Source: Oxalobacteraceae bacterium (GTDB lineage Bacteria; Pseudomonadota; Gammaproteobacteria; Burkholderiales; Burkholderiaceae_D). Taken from it: 14,197 nt of DNA. A program made the translations under genes and the position numbers. The stretch covers positions 1 through 14,197 of the forward strand of contig CANKWG010000035.1 in NCBI GenBank assembly GCA_947487325.1, read 5' to 3'. The notes below the pieces were generated by a model, which saw nothing but the letters and a program-made list of their open reading frames with translations, was not told the DNA's origin and did no database searches. This document shows positions 6,290 through 14,055 of this stretch, one piece after another; position 1 is the first letter of the stretch; each line of letters begins with the position of its first letter.

Positions 6290-7714
6290 ATGCGCCAAGG
6301 TATGAAACAGTCACGCGGATATCTGCCAGTGCTTATGCTGGTGGTGTCCACTGTGGTGGTGCTGGCGGCTGCACACAATGCCTTGTCCGAGAGTGAATCG
6401 GGGGATTGTTTCTGGAATCCGGCCACCAAGCAATGCACACCCGATGACCAGATATTCCTTCAGCCCGTTGCGGAGTTGAGTCCCACCGACACCGTGCTGT
6501 ATGAAGAAGGCATGAAGCAATTCAAGGCTTCGTGGAGCGTCTTTCCGTTGATTGATGGCGAGTGGGGACTGGGTCCGACCTTCCATGCCAGCGCGTGTAT
6601 TGGATGCCACGTCAATGGCGGTCGCGGCAAGACCGTGGACGATGCCAGCAAGACCAGTTTTCAGCAGCTCGTGCGATTGTCACTGCCCGGTACCGATGCT
6701 TATGGTGAGCCCTTGCCTCATCCAGCGTATGGTAATCAACTTCAAGTGTTTGGTATTTATGGCGAGTCGCTCTCCAATCCCGTAGTCGGCGAGGCAGATT
6801 TACGTATCGATTGGGAGCCGCAAAAAGCGTCTCTGGCAGACGGTACCGAAGTTGAGTTGCGCCGTCCGCAGAATCGCATCACGAAGCTGGCCTTTGGTCC
6901 GCTTGGTGAAAAAACGCTTATTTCATTGCGCAACACGCCTGTGGTGTACGGGATGGGTTATCTCGATGCGGTACCGGAAGCCGATATTCTGGCGCTCGCG
7001 GCCAAGCAAAAATCGCTTGGACTCAATGGGCGTCCGAATTATGTGAAAGATGATGCAACGGGCAAGCAGCTGCTGGGACGATTTGGTTGGAAGGCAAATC
7101 AACCTACGCTCAAGCAGCAGGTGGCGGCTGCGCACATGGGTGATATGGGTATTACTTCCACCTTGTATCACGAGCAGAATTGTCCCAAGGTGCAGGTGCA
7201 GTGCCAGAACGCGCACACGACCGGCAAGCATGAACTAACGGATCAGGCGTGGAACGCAGTGACCTTCTTTCTGGCCGGTGTGGAAGCGCCCAAGCGCCCG
7301 CTACCTGACAGTGACAAATACATTCAAGGCGAAAAACTATTCCGCGGCGCGGGCTGCACGGGATGTCACGTGTCAGAGCTAAAAACCGGTAAATTCCCGA
7401 TGCTAAAGGCAATCGAGAACAAACAGTTTTATCCCTACACCGATTTGCTATTGCATGACATGGGTGATGATCTTGCAGACAACCGGCCTGACTTCAAGGC
7501 GGGTGGTCGCGACTGGCGCACGGCACCTTTGTGGGGCGTGGGCTTGTCTCGACGGGTCAATGGCAGTATGGATCTGCTGCATGATGGCCGCGCGCGCAGT
7601 GTGCTTGAAGCTATTTTGTGGCACGGCGGAGAAGCGAAAAAAGCGCGCGATCAGTTCGCCAATATGAAAAAAGAAGACCGCGAGGCGCTCATCAGCTTCG
7701 TGCATGCACTCTGA
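6290..7714 (+). CDS. Exported di-heme oxidoreductase, DUF1111 family
   Basis: 474 aa. The N-terminal hydrophobic segment (about residues 11-28, LPVLMLVVSTVVVLAAA) is a signal peptide or anchor, placing the protein in the periplasm. Two c-type heme sites: Cys103-Ile-Gly-Cys106-His107 and Cys356-Thr-Gly-Cys359-His360. Other family marks are GPTFHASAC just before heme 1, the LRNTPVVYGMGYLDAVPE stretch, and LHDGRARSVLEAILWHGGEA at 430-449, typical of this MauG/cytochrome-c-peroxidase-like family, whose biochemistry is largely unsettled. Cys40 and Cys49 could form a disulfide, as could Cys298 and Cys305. The ATG at 6290 follows the BKACE stop without a gap; an in-frame ATG at 6302 is an alternative start. 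It may take electrons from, or oxidise a product in, the same pathway as the PQQ dehydrogenase, but this is inference from context. Confidence 0.9.
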   Translation: MRQGMKQSRGYLPVLMLVVSTVVVLAAAHNALSESESGDCFWNPATKQCTPDDQIFLQPVAELSPTDTVLYEEGMKQFKASWSVFPLIDGEWGLGPTFHASACIGCHVNGGRGKTVDDASKTSFQQLVRLSLPGTDAYGEPLPHPAYGNQLQVFGIYGESLSNPVVGEADLRIDWEPQKASLADGTEVELRRPQNRITKLAFGPLGEKTLISLRNTPVVYGMGYLDAVPEADILALAAKQKSLGLNGRPNYVKDDATGKQLLGRFGWKANQPTLKQQVAAAHMGDMGITSTLYHEQNCPKVQVQCQNAHTTGKHELTDQAWNAVTFFLAGVEAPKRPLPDSDKYIQGEKLFRGAGCTGCHVSELKTGKFPMLKAIENKQFYPYTDLLLHDMGDDLADNRPDFKAGGRDWRTAPLWGVGLSRRVNGSMDLLHDGRARSVLEAILWHGGEAKKARDQFANMKKEDREALISFVHAL

Positions 7715-7776
7715 TTGCTGAGTGGGGCAGACGCTGAAGCAAGCGCGCCTATGATGTCTCGGCGCTGCGCTACGTC

Positions 7777-8052
7777 TTATTGCGATGCTTCTAAAGCGGG
7801 CGGTTCTTCAACCGGTTTTGCTGGTACCTGCGGTGTTTCAACTTTAGAGCGGACGTAAGATTTGGTTTGCAGCGAGCTGGCCGTTCTTCTGCCGAGTTCC
7901 GTCAAAACAAATGCACCCGCCAATGGGCGTACGTAGCCCGTCCTGATCAGGTTGTCGATTTGTTTCTGGCGCTTGCTGAAATCAGTAACCGCCGATTCGG
8001 TCTCGATCATGTGAACGATGAGTTCAATATCTTCGATCGATAGCACATGCAT
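7777..8052 (-). CDS. Small winged-helix-like protein of unknown function
   Basis: 91 aa from the chosen start. GGAG six or seven nt before the ATG at 8052 favours it over an in-frame ATG at 8088, which would give 103 aa. The first 58 residues read like a winged-helix DNA-binding fold: helix IEDIELIVHMIE, helix SKRQKQIDNLIRTGYV, then a wing-like strand FVLTELGRRT resembling the end of MarR/PadR-type domains. The rest is a Pro/Glu-rich tail (VPAKPVEEPP) that is probably disordered. It converges on the DUF1111 gene with 62 bp between them. It might regulate a neighbour, but nothing in the sequence shows this. Confidence 0.65.
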   Translation of the reverse strand: MHVLSIEDIELIVHMIETESAVTDFSKRQKQIDNLIRTGYVRPLAGAFVLTELGRRTASSLQTKSYVRSKVETPQVPAKPVEEPPALEASQ

Positions 8053-8373
8053 GGCTGTCTCCATTCTGTCGTGAACCGCGAGGCACATCGGCTACCTGCT
8101 TGGGCAGCCGTTATCCCTTTGATTTGGCGGGACATGTGTGATTATAGACCTCAAAATTTGCCATGCGCAGAAGAAAATAATGGTGTCAATTATTTAATAA
8201 GTCTATGGATTGAGGTTACTTTTTTAGCATTAAAATAATTTTTTGATAATGATTGATGCGCCGTACCCAAACCGGGTATTCGTGAATATCGAAGCGACGA
8301 CTGCGTCGAATTTTTTATACTGCGTCATTCGGCTTGATGCATAAGCATCAAACAGCAAATCTTTGGAGGAAAA
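8053..8373. promoter_or_regulatory. Divergent intergenic region with four short dyads before the EthD gene
   Basis: 321 bp, very AT-rich from about 8130 to 8250, with no credible gene. Dyads in a row are TACCC/GGGTA (8264-8278), TATTC-GT-GAATA (8277-8288), CGACG-ACTG-CGTCG followed by AATTTTTT (8295-8316), and TTGATGC-ATAA-GCATCAA (8334-8351). A -10-like TATACT lies at 8316-8321, but its -35 partner is poor. A second TTGATGC lies at 8253-8259. The CGACG hairpin plus T-run could be an attenuator. Confidence 0.45.
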
Positions 8374-8697
8374 ATGAAACCTGGCAGCGTTAAGCGCATC
8401 GGCATGGTCCAGCGCAAAAAAAGCATGACTCGTGAACAATTCGAGACCCACTGGCTGACCGTGCATGCGGAGCTGTGCAAGAAATTACCTGGCATGCAGC
8501 GTTACTCGGTCAATTTGGTTGCTGCTGGTGATATCGAAAAATTCGGTTTCGATGGCTTTTCCGAATTATGGTTCGATTCCAAAGAGGCGCTCGACGCTGC
8601 ATTGCAAAGCCCGGAAGGCAAAACGCTTCTTGCTGATCTACCTAATTTTGTCGAGCATATTCAGCCGATTCTGGTTGAGGAATATCCGATGTTGTGA
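8374..8697 (+). CDS. EthD-domain protein
   Basis: 107 aa, one EthD/dimeric alpha-beta barrel domain over its whole length. Seen: the N-terminal strand VKRIGMVQRKKSMT, the family motif F-x-x-H-W-L-x-x-H-A (FETHWLTVHAELCKKLPG) with conserved His26 and His31, the Tyr-containing strand MQRYSVNLV, DGFSELWFDS and a C-terminal strand. EthD proteins are small, often form dimers, and occur with ether or sterol degradation enzymes and as monooxygenase-like accessories; the reaction of this one is unknown. GGAGG five nt before the ATG is a strong ribosome binding site. It stands alone on this strand, facing a convergent gene across a hairpin, so its own leader (see the dyads) probably controls it. Confidence 0.85.
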   Translation: MKPGSVKRIGMVQRKKSMTREQFETHWLTVHAELCKKLPGMQRYSVNLVAAGDIEKFGFDGFSELWFDSKEALDAALQSPEGKTLLADLPNFVEHIQPILVEEYPML

Positions 8698-8704
8698 GGC
8701 TGAT

Positions 8705-8724
8705 TGCCTCTCAAATCAGAGGCA
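8705..8724. terminator. Hairpin between convergent stops
   Basis: TGCCTCT (8705-8711) pairs with AGAGGCA (8718-8724) around a 6-base loop, lying in the 31 bp between the EthD stop and the convergent stop of the GIY-YIG gene. It could serve both strands, but neither side has a T-run, so it is at best a weak terminator. Confidence 0.5.
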
Positions 8725-8728
8725 GTAA

Positions 8729-9055
8729 TTACGCCTGCCAGACACCAAAGCCGGCTTCGCGTAGGCGTATGCCCAAATCTACCTCCATGTAGCGCGCATC
8801 TTCATAGGGCATGGGGTTGTGTGCTTCGTAGAGTTCGGGCAGAAGATGCAGACCGAAGGTCTGCACGAATTTGTTGGCCTGTATGCCGGCCTTGTGCCGG
8901 TCAAAGCGCAGATCCGGATCCAGTCCTGTCATGCCCACATAGACGCAGGGCTTGCCAGGCTGGTAGTCCGGGTTGGCTTTCTTGAATTTCCCTTCATAGA
9001 GCACATCTTTCGACAGCTCGATCACATACACGTAGTGCTTTGCCGCGACGGCCAT
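8729..9055 (-). CDS. Standalone GIY-YIG-fold protein, putative
   Basis: 108 aa. The GIY half of the motif is read in YVYVIEL at about 8-14 and the YIG half in CVYVGMTG at 37-44, with a longer linker than in typical single-domain members. The family's catalytic Arg is probably in RFDRHKAG at 50-57, and a Glu in the later helix (YEDARYMEVDLG) is a candidate metal ligand. The pattern fits a nuclease-like fold, but activity is not certain. It is the last gene of a minus-strand group, with its start 12 bp after the stop of the 2-oxoglutarate oxygenase gene. The ribosome binding site is weak (AAGAG, long spacing), consistent with coupling to the upstream gene. Confidence 0.62.
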   Translation of the reverse strand: MAVAAKHYVYVIELSKDVLYEGKFKKANPDYQPGKPCVYVGMTGLDPDLRFDRHKAGIQANKFVQTFGLHLLPELYEAHNPMPYEDARYMEVDLGIRLREAGFGVWQA

Positions 9056-9067
9056 TGAAAGACTCTT

Positions 9068-9862
9068 TTAGCGCCACGCGTACATCACATTGATGCGTGC
9101 GACATATTTCGATACATCGCCAAAGACGCGGCAACCTTCATGCAGCACGCTCTGTGGCCCAAAGCCGTGACGGAAAAATAGCGCCGAGCCTTTGCGCGGT
9201 GTGACGTCCACCCAGCCGCGATCCGGACGATACAGACGCGTACTGCCGCCTTCGATACCATCGTCAGGCCCGTTCAGATACAGCAGCATCGACATGCACG
9301 AGCGTAGTCCCGGCCATTCGACCATGCGCTGACGATCGGGGCTCAGGCCGTACCCTGGCCAGTCGCCATCGGTGTGCATATTGAATACGTCATTGGCATC
9401 GTAACGGTACATGTTGATGCGGCGGCTGAGCGCAGGAGAAAGTGTTCCGCCATCGATGGTGGCAGGCAGCAAATGCGCAATGCGGTCGAAGACGGGGCCC
9501 AGCAAAGATTCTTCAGCAAGCCAATGCACCGCTTTGTTCATGCGCATGCCGGGTGGTGTTGAGATGCCGGGGGCCTCATCGCGATAGCCAAAGCGTTCAC
9601 TGGCTTCGACCATGTTATCTGCTTCGGCGGGAGTAATGACATCATCGATCATGAACGCGAGCAGTCCACCCAATTCGATATCGGTGCGTTGTGGTGACAG
9701 CAAAGGCTCATGCGTAAGGATGAGTGGTAATGCTGGTGTCTCGAAGGCGAAGATCGGGGTCATTGGAATGACGCCACCCATCGGCAGCGAGCCCGGCATG
9801 TGAGCTGCTTCGAAATGTGCTGGCCAGACTTTGGCTTCAGCGATGGTTGTATCGGACTGCAT
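9068..9862 (-). CDS. 2-oxoglutarate/Fe(II)-dependent oxygenase, prolyl 4-hydroxylase-like
   Basis: 264 aa, no signal peptide. The jelly-roll catalytic part lies in residues 145-264. Seen: the iron pair His163-x-Asp165 in NMHTDGDW; the strand MSMLLYLNGPDDGIEGGSTRLY, where GG-S-T-R-L-Y is a family mark; the third iron ligand His241 in VLHEGCRV; and Lys252 as the likely 2-oxoglutarate-binding base, by alignment with the H-S-G-C-P-V...E-K-W pattern of prolyl hydroxylases. The N-terminal 60 residues are not recognised. It hydroxylates an unknown substrate: protein proline or another amino acid side chain, or a small molecule. AGGGA seven nt before the ATG supports the start. It sits between glyoxalase I and the GIY-YIG gene in what looks like one transcript. 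Confidence 0.88.
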   Translation of the reverse strand: MQSDTTIAEAKVWPAHFEAAHMPGSLPMGGVIPMTPIFAFETPALPLILTHEPLLSPQRTDIELGGLLAFMIDDVITPAEADNMVEASERFGYRDEAPGISTPPGMRMNKAVHWLAEESLLGPVFDRIAHLLPATIDGGTLSPALSRRINMYRYDANDVFNMHTDGDWPGYGLSPDRQRMVEWPGLRSCMSMLLYLNGPDDGIEGGSTRLYRPDRGWVDVTPRKGSALFFRHGFGPQSVLHEGCRVFGDVSKYVARINVMYAWR

Positions 9863-9886
9863 GTCAATTCCCTGTTCTGAAACGAA

Positions 9887-10306
9887 TTACCACTCACCCA
9901 CATTGGGCATGGATACCCATGGCTCGGCCGGCGCGAGCGGAGCGCCGCCCTGCAAGAGTTCAATGGAGATGTTGTCGGGCGACCGAACAAAGGCCATGCG
10001 ACCATCGCGCGGTGGCCGCAGGATCGTCACTCCATGCGCTTGCAGTCGCTCGCAGGCGGCGTAGATATCCTCAACCGCATAGGCGAGGTGGCCGAAGTTA
10101 CGACTGCCGCCCAAGTCTTCCGGATCCCAGTTGTAGGTGAGTTCTACCTGTGCGTCATGGTCGCCCGGGGCGGCCAAATAGATCAGGGTAAATCGACCGG
10201 CAGGGATATCAAACTGGCGTACCAGCTCGAGTCCGAGTGCATCGCGATAAAAATGCAGGGAGGCGTCAACGTCGCTAACGCGGACCATCGTGTGAAGATA
10301 TTTCAT
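9887..10306 (-). CDS. gloA: Glyoxalase I (lactoylglutathione lyase), VOC family
   Basis: 139 aa, cytosolic. It isomerises the hemithioacetal of methylglyoxal and glutathione to S-lactoylglutathione, detoxifying methylglyoxal. It resembles E. coli GlxI from its first residues (LHTMVRVSDVDASLHFYRDAL region), and all four metal ligands of that enzyme are in place: His5, Glu55 (in VELTYNW), His73 (in FGHLAYAVED) and Glu116 (in SIELLQ). It lacks the insertions of the zinc-type enzymes, so the Ni/Co class is likely. The C-terminal tail (EPWVSMPNVGEW) occurs in many proteobacterial relatives. No Shine-Dalgarno sequence precedes the ATG, but a -10-like TACAAT lies about 30 bp upstream on this strand. 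It heads the group with the oxygenase and GIY-YIG genes; a link between these jobs is not obvious. Confidence 0.88.
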   Translation of the reverse strand: MKYLHTMVRVSDVDASLHFYRDALGLELVRQFDIPAGRFTLIYLAAPGDHDAQVELTYNWDPEDLGGSRNFGHLAYAVEDIYAACERLQAHGVTILRPPRDGRMAFVRSPDNISIELLQGGAPLAPAEPWVSMPNVGEW

Positions 10307-10380
10307 GGCGTGAGGGTAGGCTCAAAAACCTCTATTGTAATGACAGCCGCGCCGATTGGACCGGCGATTAGACCCTGTGG

Positions 10381-13077
10381 TTAGAGTGTGGGGGAGCGAT
10401 CGCTCACTTGTGGATTCTGGATTTCAGCCAGCGGCGCAAAGAAGGGTGGTCCACCTAGCATCTGCGACGCCGCATCGGTTGGCAGCGGGGGTGACGCGAT
10501 GAAGCCCTGAATTTCGTCGCAGCCCATTAATTGCAGCATTTGCAATTGTTCGGTAGTTTCGACGCCTTCTGCCACCACGGTCAGTCCGAGCGTTTTGCCC
10601 ATTTGTGTCATTGCCTGGCACAACACGATTCCCTCGCCACCCGCTGAAAGATTGCGGACAAAGGACTGATCGATTTTCAGTACATCGACGCTCAGGCTTT
10701 GCAGTCGGGCCAGGGATGAGTAACCTGTGCCGAAATCATCAATCATCAGTTCCAGGCCCATGTCGGCCAGCAGACGAAGTTCGTTCTGTATTTCGTCGTT
10801 ATCGCCGATCGTCATGGATTCGGTAAGCTCGATGCCGATCTCTGAGGTGTGGATACCGTACTTGTGCATTTGCGCGTGAAGATGCGTGCGGAATTCAGCG
10901 TCTTTCAGCTGCCGTGCCGAGACATTGATCGATATCGGCACGATTTGCTTACCGTCACTGCGCCAGCGCGCCAGTGTCTCGCAAGCTGTTGCAGCGACCC
11001 AGTTACCCAGTTCCACAATGAGGTGGCTTTCCTCTGCAAGTGGAATGAAACGCTGTGGCGAGACTAGTCCAAGTTCCGGGTGCTGCCAGCGTACCAGCGC
11101 CTCAAATCCCACCAGTTGGCCGGTCGCTGCGCTGGCGCGTGGTTGCAGATAAAGCAGTAATTGTCCGCCCGGAATAGCGCGTCGAAGCGCACTTTCCAAA
11201 CTCATGCGCTCGGATAGTTGATCGAGCATCTCGCTGGAGTAGCGTGCGACTCTGTCCTTGCCGGATCGTTTGGCTTCGTACATGGCGATATCGGCGGCCT
11301 GCACCAAAGCTTCCGGCGTTGTTGCATTCGCGGGATAGAAGGCCACACCTATCGAGGCACGCGGAGACAGGTTGCTGTTGGCATCTAGGGTATCGCTCTC
11401 GCGCAGTCGATTGAGCAGATGTCCTGCGATTTCGAGTGCAATATCTGGGCTATCAAGCTCGTTTAGCAAAATCATGAATTCATCGCCACCCAGACGCAGC
11501 ACATGATCGTGTTTGCGCACAGATTCCTGCAGCATACATGCGATCGACCGCAGATAGGTATCACCTGCTTTGTGGCCCAGCGTGTCATTAATATTTTTGA
11601 AGTTATCTAAGTCAATAAACAAGGCGGCGAATTGGTGACCCTGTTTTTCGGCAGCGTCCATGATGAGCGGGAGATTTTTATTCATCCAGTGCCGGTTGGG
11701 CAAATGGGTTAGCGCATCGGTGAGTGCCAATTGTTTGAGTTGATTTTCTTTTTCTTTGATCTCAGTGATATCGCGCAAGGTCACGGCCAGTCCAAGATCC
11801 GCGCGTACGGCACGGGCTTGAAACCAGAGCTTTTTCTTTGGCCCTTCCCGGTAGATAAATACCTCTCTTTCTGCGAATCCATCGCTCATCGCGGTATGCA
11901 GAAACAATTGTGTACCCGAGAGATTGTCGCCGCTAAAAATCTCACTCAGTCGCTTACCGATAAAATTTTCTTTTTCTTTGCCAGACATGCGTAATGCCTG
12001 CCCATTACAGTCCTCCAATCGGAAATCTGTCATGCCACCCTCTTTGTTGAAATAAGGTGAGAACATGTAAAGCTCTTCCCGCGACGCATCGACGGCAAGA
12101 CGGAAGGTGCTGGTGATCTTGTGTTTGTGAAGCAAGCGTGCATCGCGGCGCAATTGCAGCCAACCGCCCGTAGCACAAAGAAAAATAATCAGAAAGCTCC
12201 CTGCTACTTGTAGGAGATTGTATAGGTCGCTTGTTTCGTTAAAAGATCGCAGGATATTGTTGTGGGTGACAGCAATGACTGCCTCTAATGGATAGCTATC
12301 CAGCTTCATCCGGCCGACGTACATCAGGTTGCCCGGCACACGTATTTCCGAAAAATTTTCTGAAGCATTGGTTCTGCTCAGACGATCAAATTCGCCTTGT
12401 GAAAATTCATGGCCGATGTCGTGCCGCAGCAAGGTGTCGCCATCGGTAAATTTGATGCCAATCACATTGCCATTGGCAAGTTCGATAACGTCACCGAGTT
12501 CGGTCAGCTGGTCTGGCAGCATGCTTAGCGTGATGACGCCGGCAAATTTACCCTGTGCGTCATTAATGCGACGGGAGAATCGAACGACTTGCTTGCCCAC
12601 GAGGCTGCCCACACCCGGTTCGAGCGGATTGATTTTGAGCTCGGTGGAAGTTGACTCGCGATGATTTCGAAAAAATCGGGCGTTCGATACCGACGTGCCA
12701 ATGGGCTTGGAGGTGCGGGCGCTGCGCACGATACCGTGCTGGTCAATCAGCAAAGGGTTGAACCAGTCATACGACGGCAGGTCCTGAAAAGCCTGCTGTG
12801 TGACGCTGTTGGTGCCTGCGCCGGCGACGCGGGCAATAACCAGAGATAGCTGGTCGATTTTCTCAATTGAATTTTGCAGCTGTTTCGCGTAACTGGCGGT
12901 CAGGTCAATAACACGTCGCCGTCCCTCGACCTCTGCCTGATTTTGGTCCGCCTCGCGTTCCACGTGGGCCAAAAACCAAAGCAGGAATATGGACGCCAGT
13001 GCGACTGAACCCCATATGAGCAGAGCTCTGCCCCACACAGGTGGCTTGGTGTCGCGCGTATCAGCTGAACTGCTCAT
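10381..13077 (-). CDS. Membrane-bound Cache-PAS-GGDEF-EAL c-di-GMP enzyme
   Basis: 898 aa, in the inner membrane. Layout: TM helix at about 17-38; a periplasmic sensor region about 40-285 of Cache type; a second TM helix at about 288-305; a PAS-like region about 325-440; GGDEF about 448-610; EAL about 625-875. The GGDEF motif (530-534) is intact, with an I-site Arg521-x-x-Asp524 five residues before it, so cyclase activity with product inhibition is plausible. The EAL domain keeps its catalytic set: Glu659 (EAL), Asn718, Glu750, Asp780-Asp781 (DDFGTGYSS), Lys801, Glu837 and Gln857, so phosphodiesterase activity is also plausible. Net activity may switch with the signals bound by the Cache or PAS domains. 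The start lacks a clear Shine-Dalgarno sequence. It stands between unrelated neighbours and is probably its own transcript. Confidence 0.93.
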   Translation of the reverse strand: MSSSADTRDTKPPVWGRALLIWGSVALASIFLLWFLAHVEREADQNQAEVEGRRRVIDLTASYAKQLQNSIEKIDQLSLVIARVAGAGTNSVTQQAFQDLPSYDWFNPLLIDQHGIVRSARTSKPIGTSVSNARFFRNHRESTSTELKINPLEPGVGSLVGKQVVRFSRRINDAQGKFAGVITLSMLPDQLTELGDVIELANGNVIGIKFTDGDTLLRHDIGHEFSQGEFDRLSRTNASENFSEIRVPGNLMYVGRMKLDSYPLEAVIAVTHNNILRSFNETSDLYNLLQVAGSFLIIFLCATGGWLQLRRDARLLHKHKITSTFRLAVDASREELYMFSPYFNKEGGMTDFRLEDCNGQALRMSGKEKENFIGKRLSEIFSGDNLSGTQLFLHTAMSDGFAEREVFIYREGPKKKLWFQARAVRADLGLAVTLRDITEIKEKENQLKQLALTDALTHLPNRHWMNKNLPLIMDAAEKQGHQFAALFIDLDNFKNINDTLGHKAGDTYLRSIACMLQESVRKHDHVLRLGGDEFMILLNELDSPDIALEIAGHLLNRLRESDTLDANSNLSPRASIGVAFYPANATTPEALVQAADIAMYEAKRSGKDRVARYSSEMLDQLSERMSLESALRRAIPGGQLLLYLQPRASAATGQLVGFEALVRWQHPELGLVSPQRFIPLAEESHLIVELGNWVAATACETLARWRSDGKQIVPISINVSARQLKDAEFRTHLHAQMHKYGIHTSEIGIELTESMTIGDNDEIQNELRLLADMGLELMIDDFGTGYSSLARLQSLSVDVLKIDQSFVRNLSAGGEGIVLCQAMTQMGKTLGLTVVAEGVETTEQLQMLQLMGCDEIQGFIASPPLPTDAASQMLGGPPFFAPLAEIQNPQVSDRSPTL

Positions 13078-13214
13078 GAAAAGTTACTTCTGGTTAAAGA
13101 AGTTGATTCTTCCATGGTCGGTGTTCTTTGTACAAGGGATAATTTAATAGCAAATAAGCACGTAAATTCCCAATGTCAGCCGCTGTCGCTGCACATGCTG
13201 CTCTTAAGATGATT

Positions 13215-13231
13215 GCCGCCCTGTTGGCGGC
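13215..13231 (-). terminator. Hairpin downstream of the SDR gene
   Basis: GCCGCC (13215-13220) and GGCGGC (13226-13231) form a perfect 6-bp GC stem with a 5-base loop, 17 nt after the SDR stop codon on the minus strand. Only a weak T-rich tail follows, so termination is likely but partial. Confidence 0.45.
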
Positions 13232-13247
13232 CTCGTGTCTGAGCCGG

Positions 13248-13982
13248 TCAGATGGTCATGCCGCCATCGACGGAATAGATATTCCCGGTGCTGAAGGCTG
13301 AGTCATCCGAGGCGAGAAATACGGCGACGGGTGCTATTTCTTCGGCTTTGGCGAGGCGCCCCATGGGTTGTCTCGCGATGAATTGTTTGCGTGCTTCGAT
13401 AGGATCTTCATAGGCATTGATGCGATCTTGAAGCGAAGGCGTGTCGACGGTACCCGGGCAGACGGCATTGCAGCGTATGCCTTTGCCGACATAATCGGCA
13501 GCGACCGCTTTGGTTAGTCCAATCACCGCAGCTTTGCTGGCGCCGTAGACAAAACGGTTTGGAAGACCTTTGACGCTGGAGACGACGCTGGCCATGTTGA
13601 TGATGCTGCCGCTGCCTTGCGACAGCATTTTAGGTAGCACGGCCTGGATCATCCAGAATTGTGACCGCACATTGAAATCAAAGGCGAAGTTCCAGTCTGT
13701 ATCATTGGCTTCGAGGACGTTACCCGCGTGGACATAGCCCGCACAATTGAACAGCACATCAATCCGCGCAAGTTTTTCAACGACGGTATTGATGGCTTCT
13801 TTATTCATTACGTCCAGCAGAGCGGTCTGAATATTCGGCAAGCCATCAAAGCGAGACAGTAATTCGCTGTTGATATCCGTTGCAAGCACGCTCGCACCCT
13901 CAGCCGCCATGGCGAGGGCGCTGGCATAACCGATACCTTGACCGGCAGCGGTGATCAGTACAGTTTTTCCCTGAAGTCTCAT
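13248..13982 (-). CDS. Short-chain dehydrogenase, BDH2/DHRS6-like 3-hydroxy acid dehydrogenase
   Basis: 244 aa from the ATG at 13982. AAGGG six nt before it and the 245-aa length of human BDH2 favour this start over an in-frame GTG at 14009. It is a Rossmann-fold oxidoreductase, NAD-preferring by Asp36 at the end of strand 2. Seen: the glycine motif TAAGQGIG (11-18), Asn79-Cys-Ala-Gly, and the catalytic Ser132, Tyr146 (in VYGASK) and Lys150. Much of the chain matches human BDH2 as I remember it (VRS, LPKML, SVKG, CPGTVDTPSLQ), and the arginines reported for its carboxylate pocket (Arg144, Arg188 and Arg205 there) align with Arg143, Arg187 and Arg204. A 3-hydroxybutyrate-like or sugar-acid substrate is thus plausible. 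It lies 73 bp downstream of a TRAP binding-protein gene, probably in the same operon. Confidence 0.9.
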   Translation of the reverse strand: MRLQGKTVLITAAGQGIGYASALAMAAEGASVLATDINSELLSRFDGLPNIQTALLDVMNKEAINTVVEKLARIDVLFNCAGYVHAGNVLEANDTDWNFAFDFNVRSQFWMIQAVLPKMLSQGSGSIINMASVVSSVKGLPNRFVYGASKAAVIGLTKAVAADYVGKGIRCNAVCPGTVDTPSLQDRINAYEDPIEARKQFIARQPMGRLAKAEEIAPVAVFLASDDSAFSTGNIYSVDGGMTI

Positions 13983-14055
13983 TATTTTCCCTTTGTGATC
14001 GTCAGTCACCTAGCAGCTGCAAAAAATTCTGTTTGCGACGTTGGGAGTGCCTTGC

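Noticed and set aside
7715..7776. Possible terminator between the DUF1111 gene and the convergent small gene
   Set aside because: Only a 5-bp GCGCC/GGCGC pairing with an 11-base loop and no T-run.
8245..8259. GATAATGATT resembling part of a Fur box
   Set aside because: Only the first half and part of the second match the 19-bp consensus; the region is AT-rich, so chance is likely.
10350..10366. CGCCG/CGGCG hairpin between the GGDEF-EAL and glyoxalase genes
   Set aside because: The stem is only 5 bp and there is no T-run, so it is not called a terminator.
13078..13247. Promoter for the GGDEF-EAL gene in the upstream gap
   Set aside because: TTG-containing hexamers are present, but none is paired with a good -10 box at acceptable spacing.
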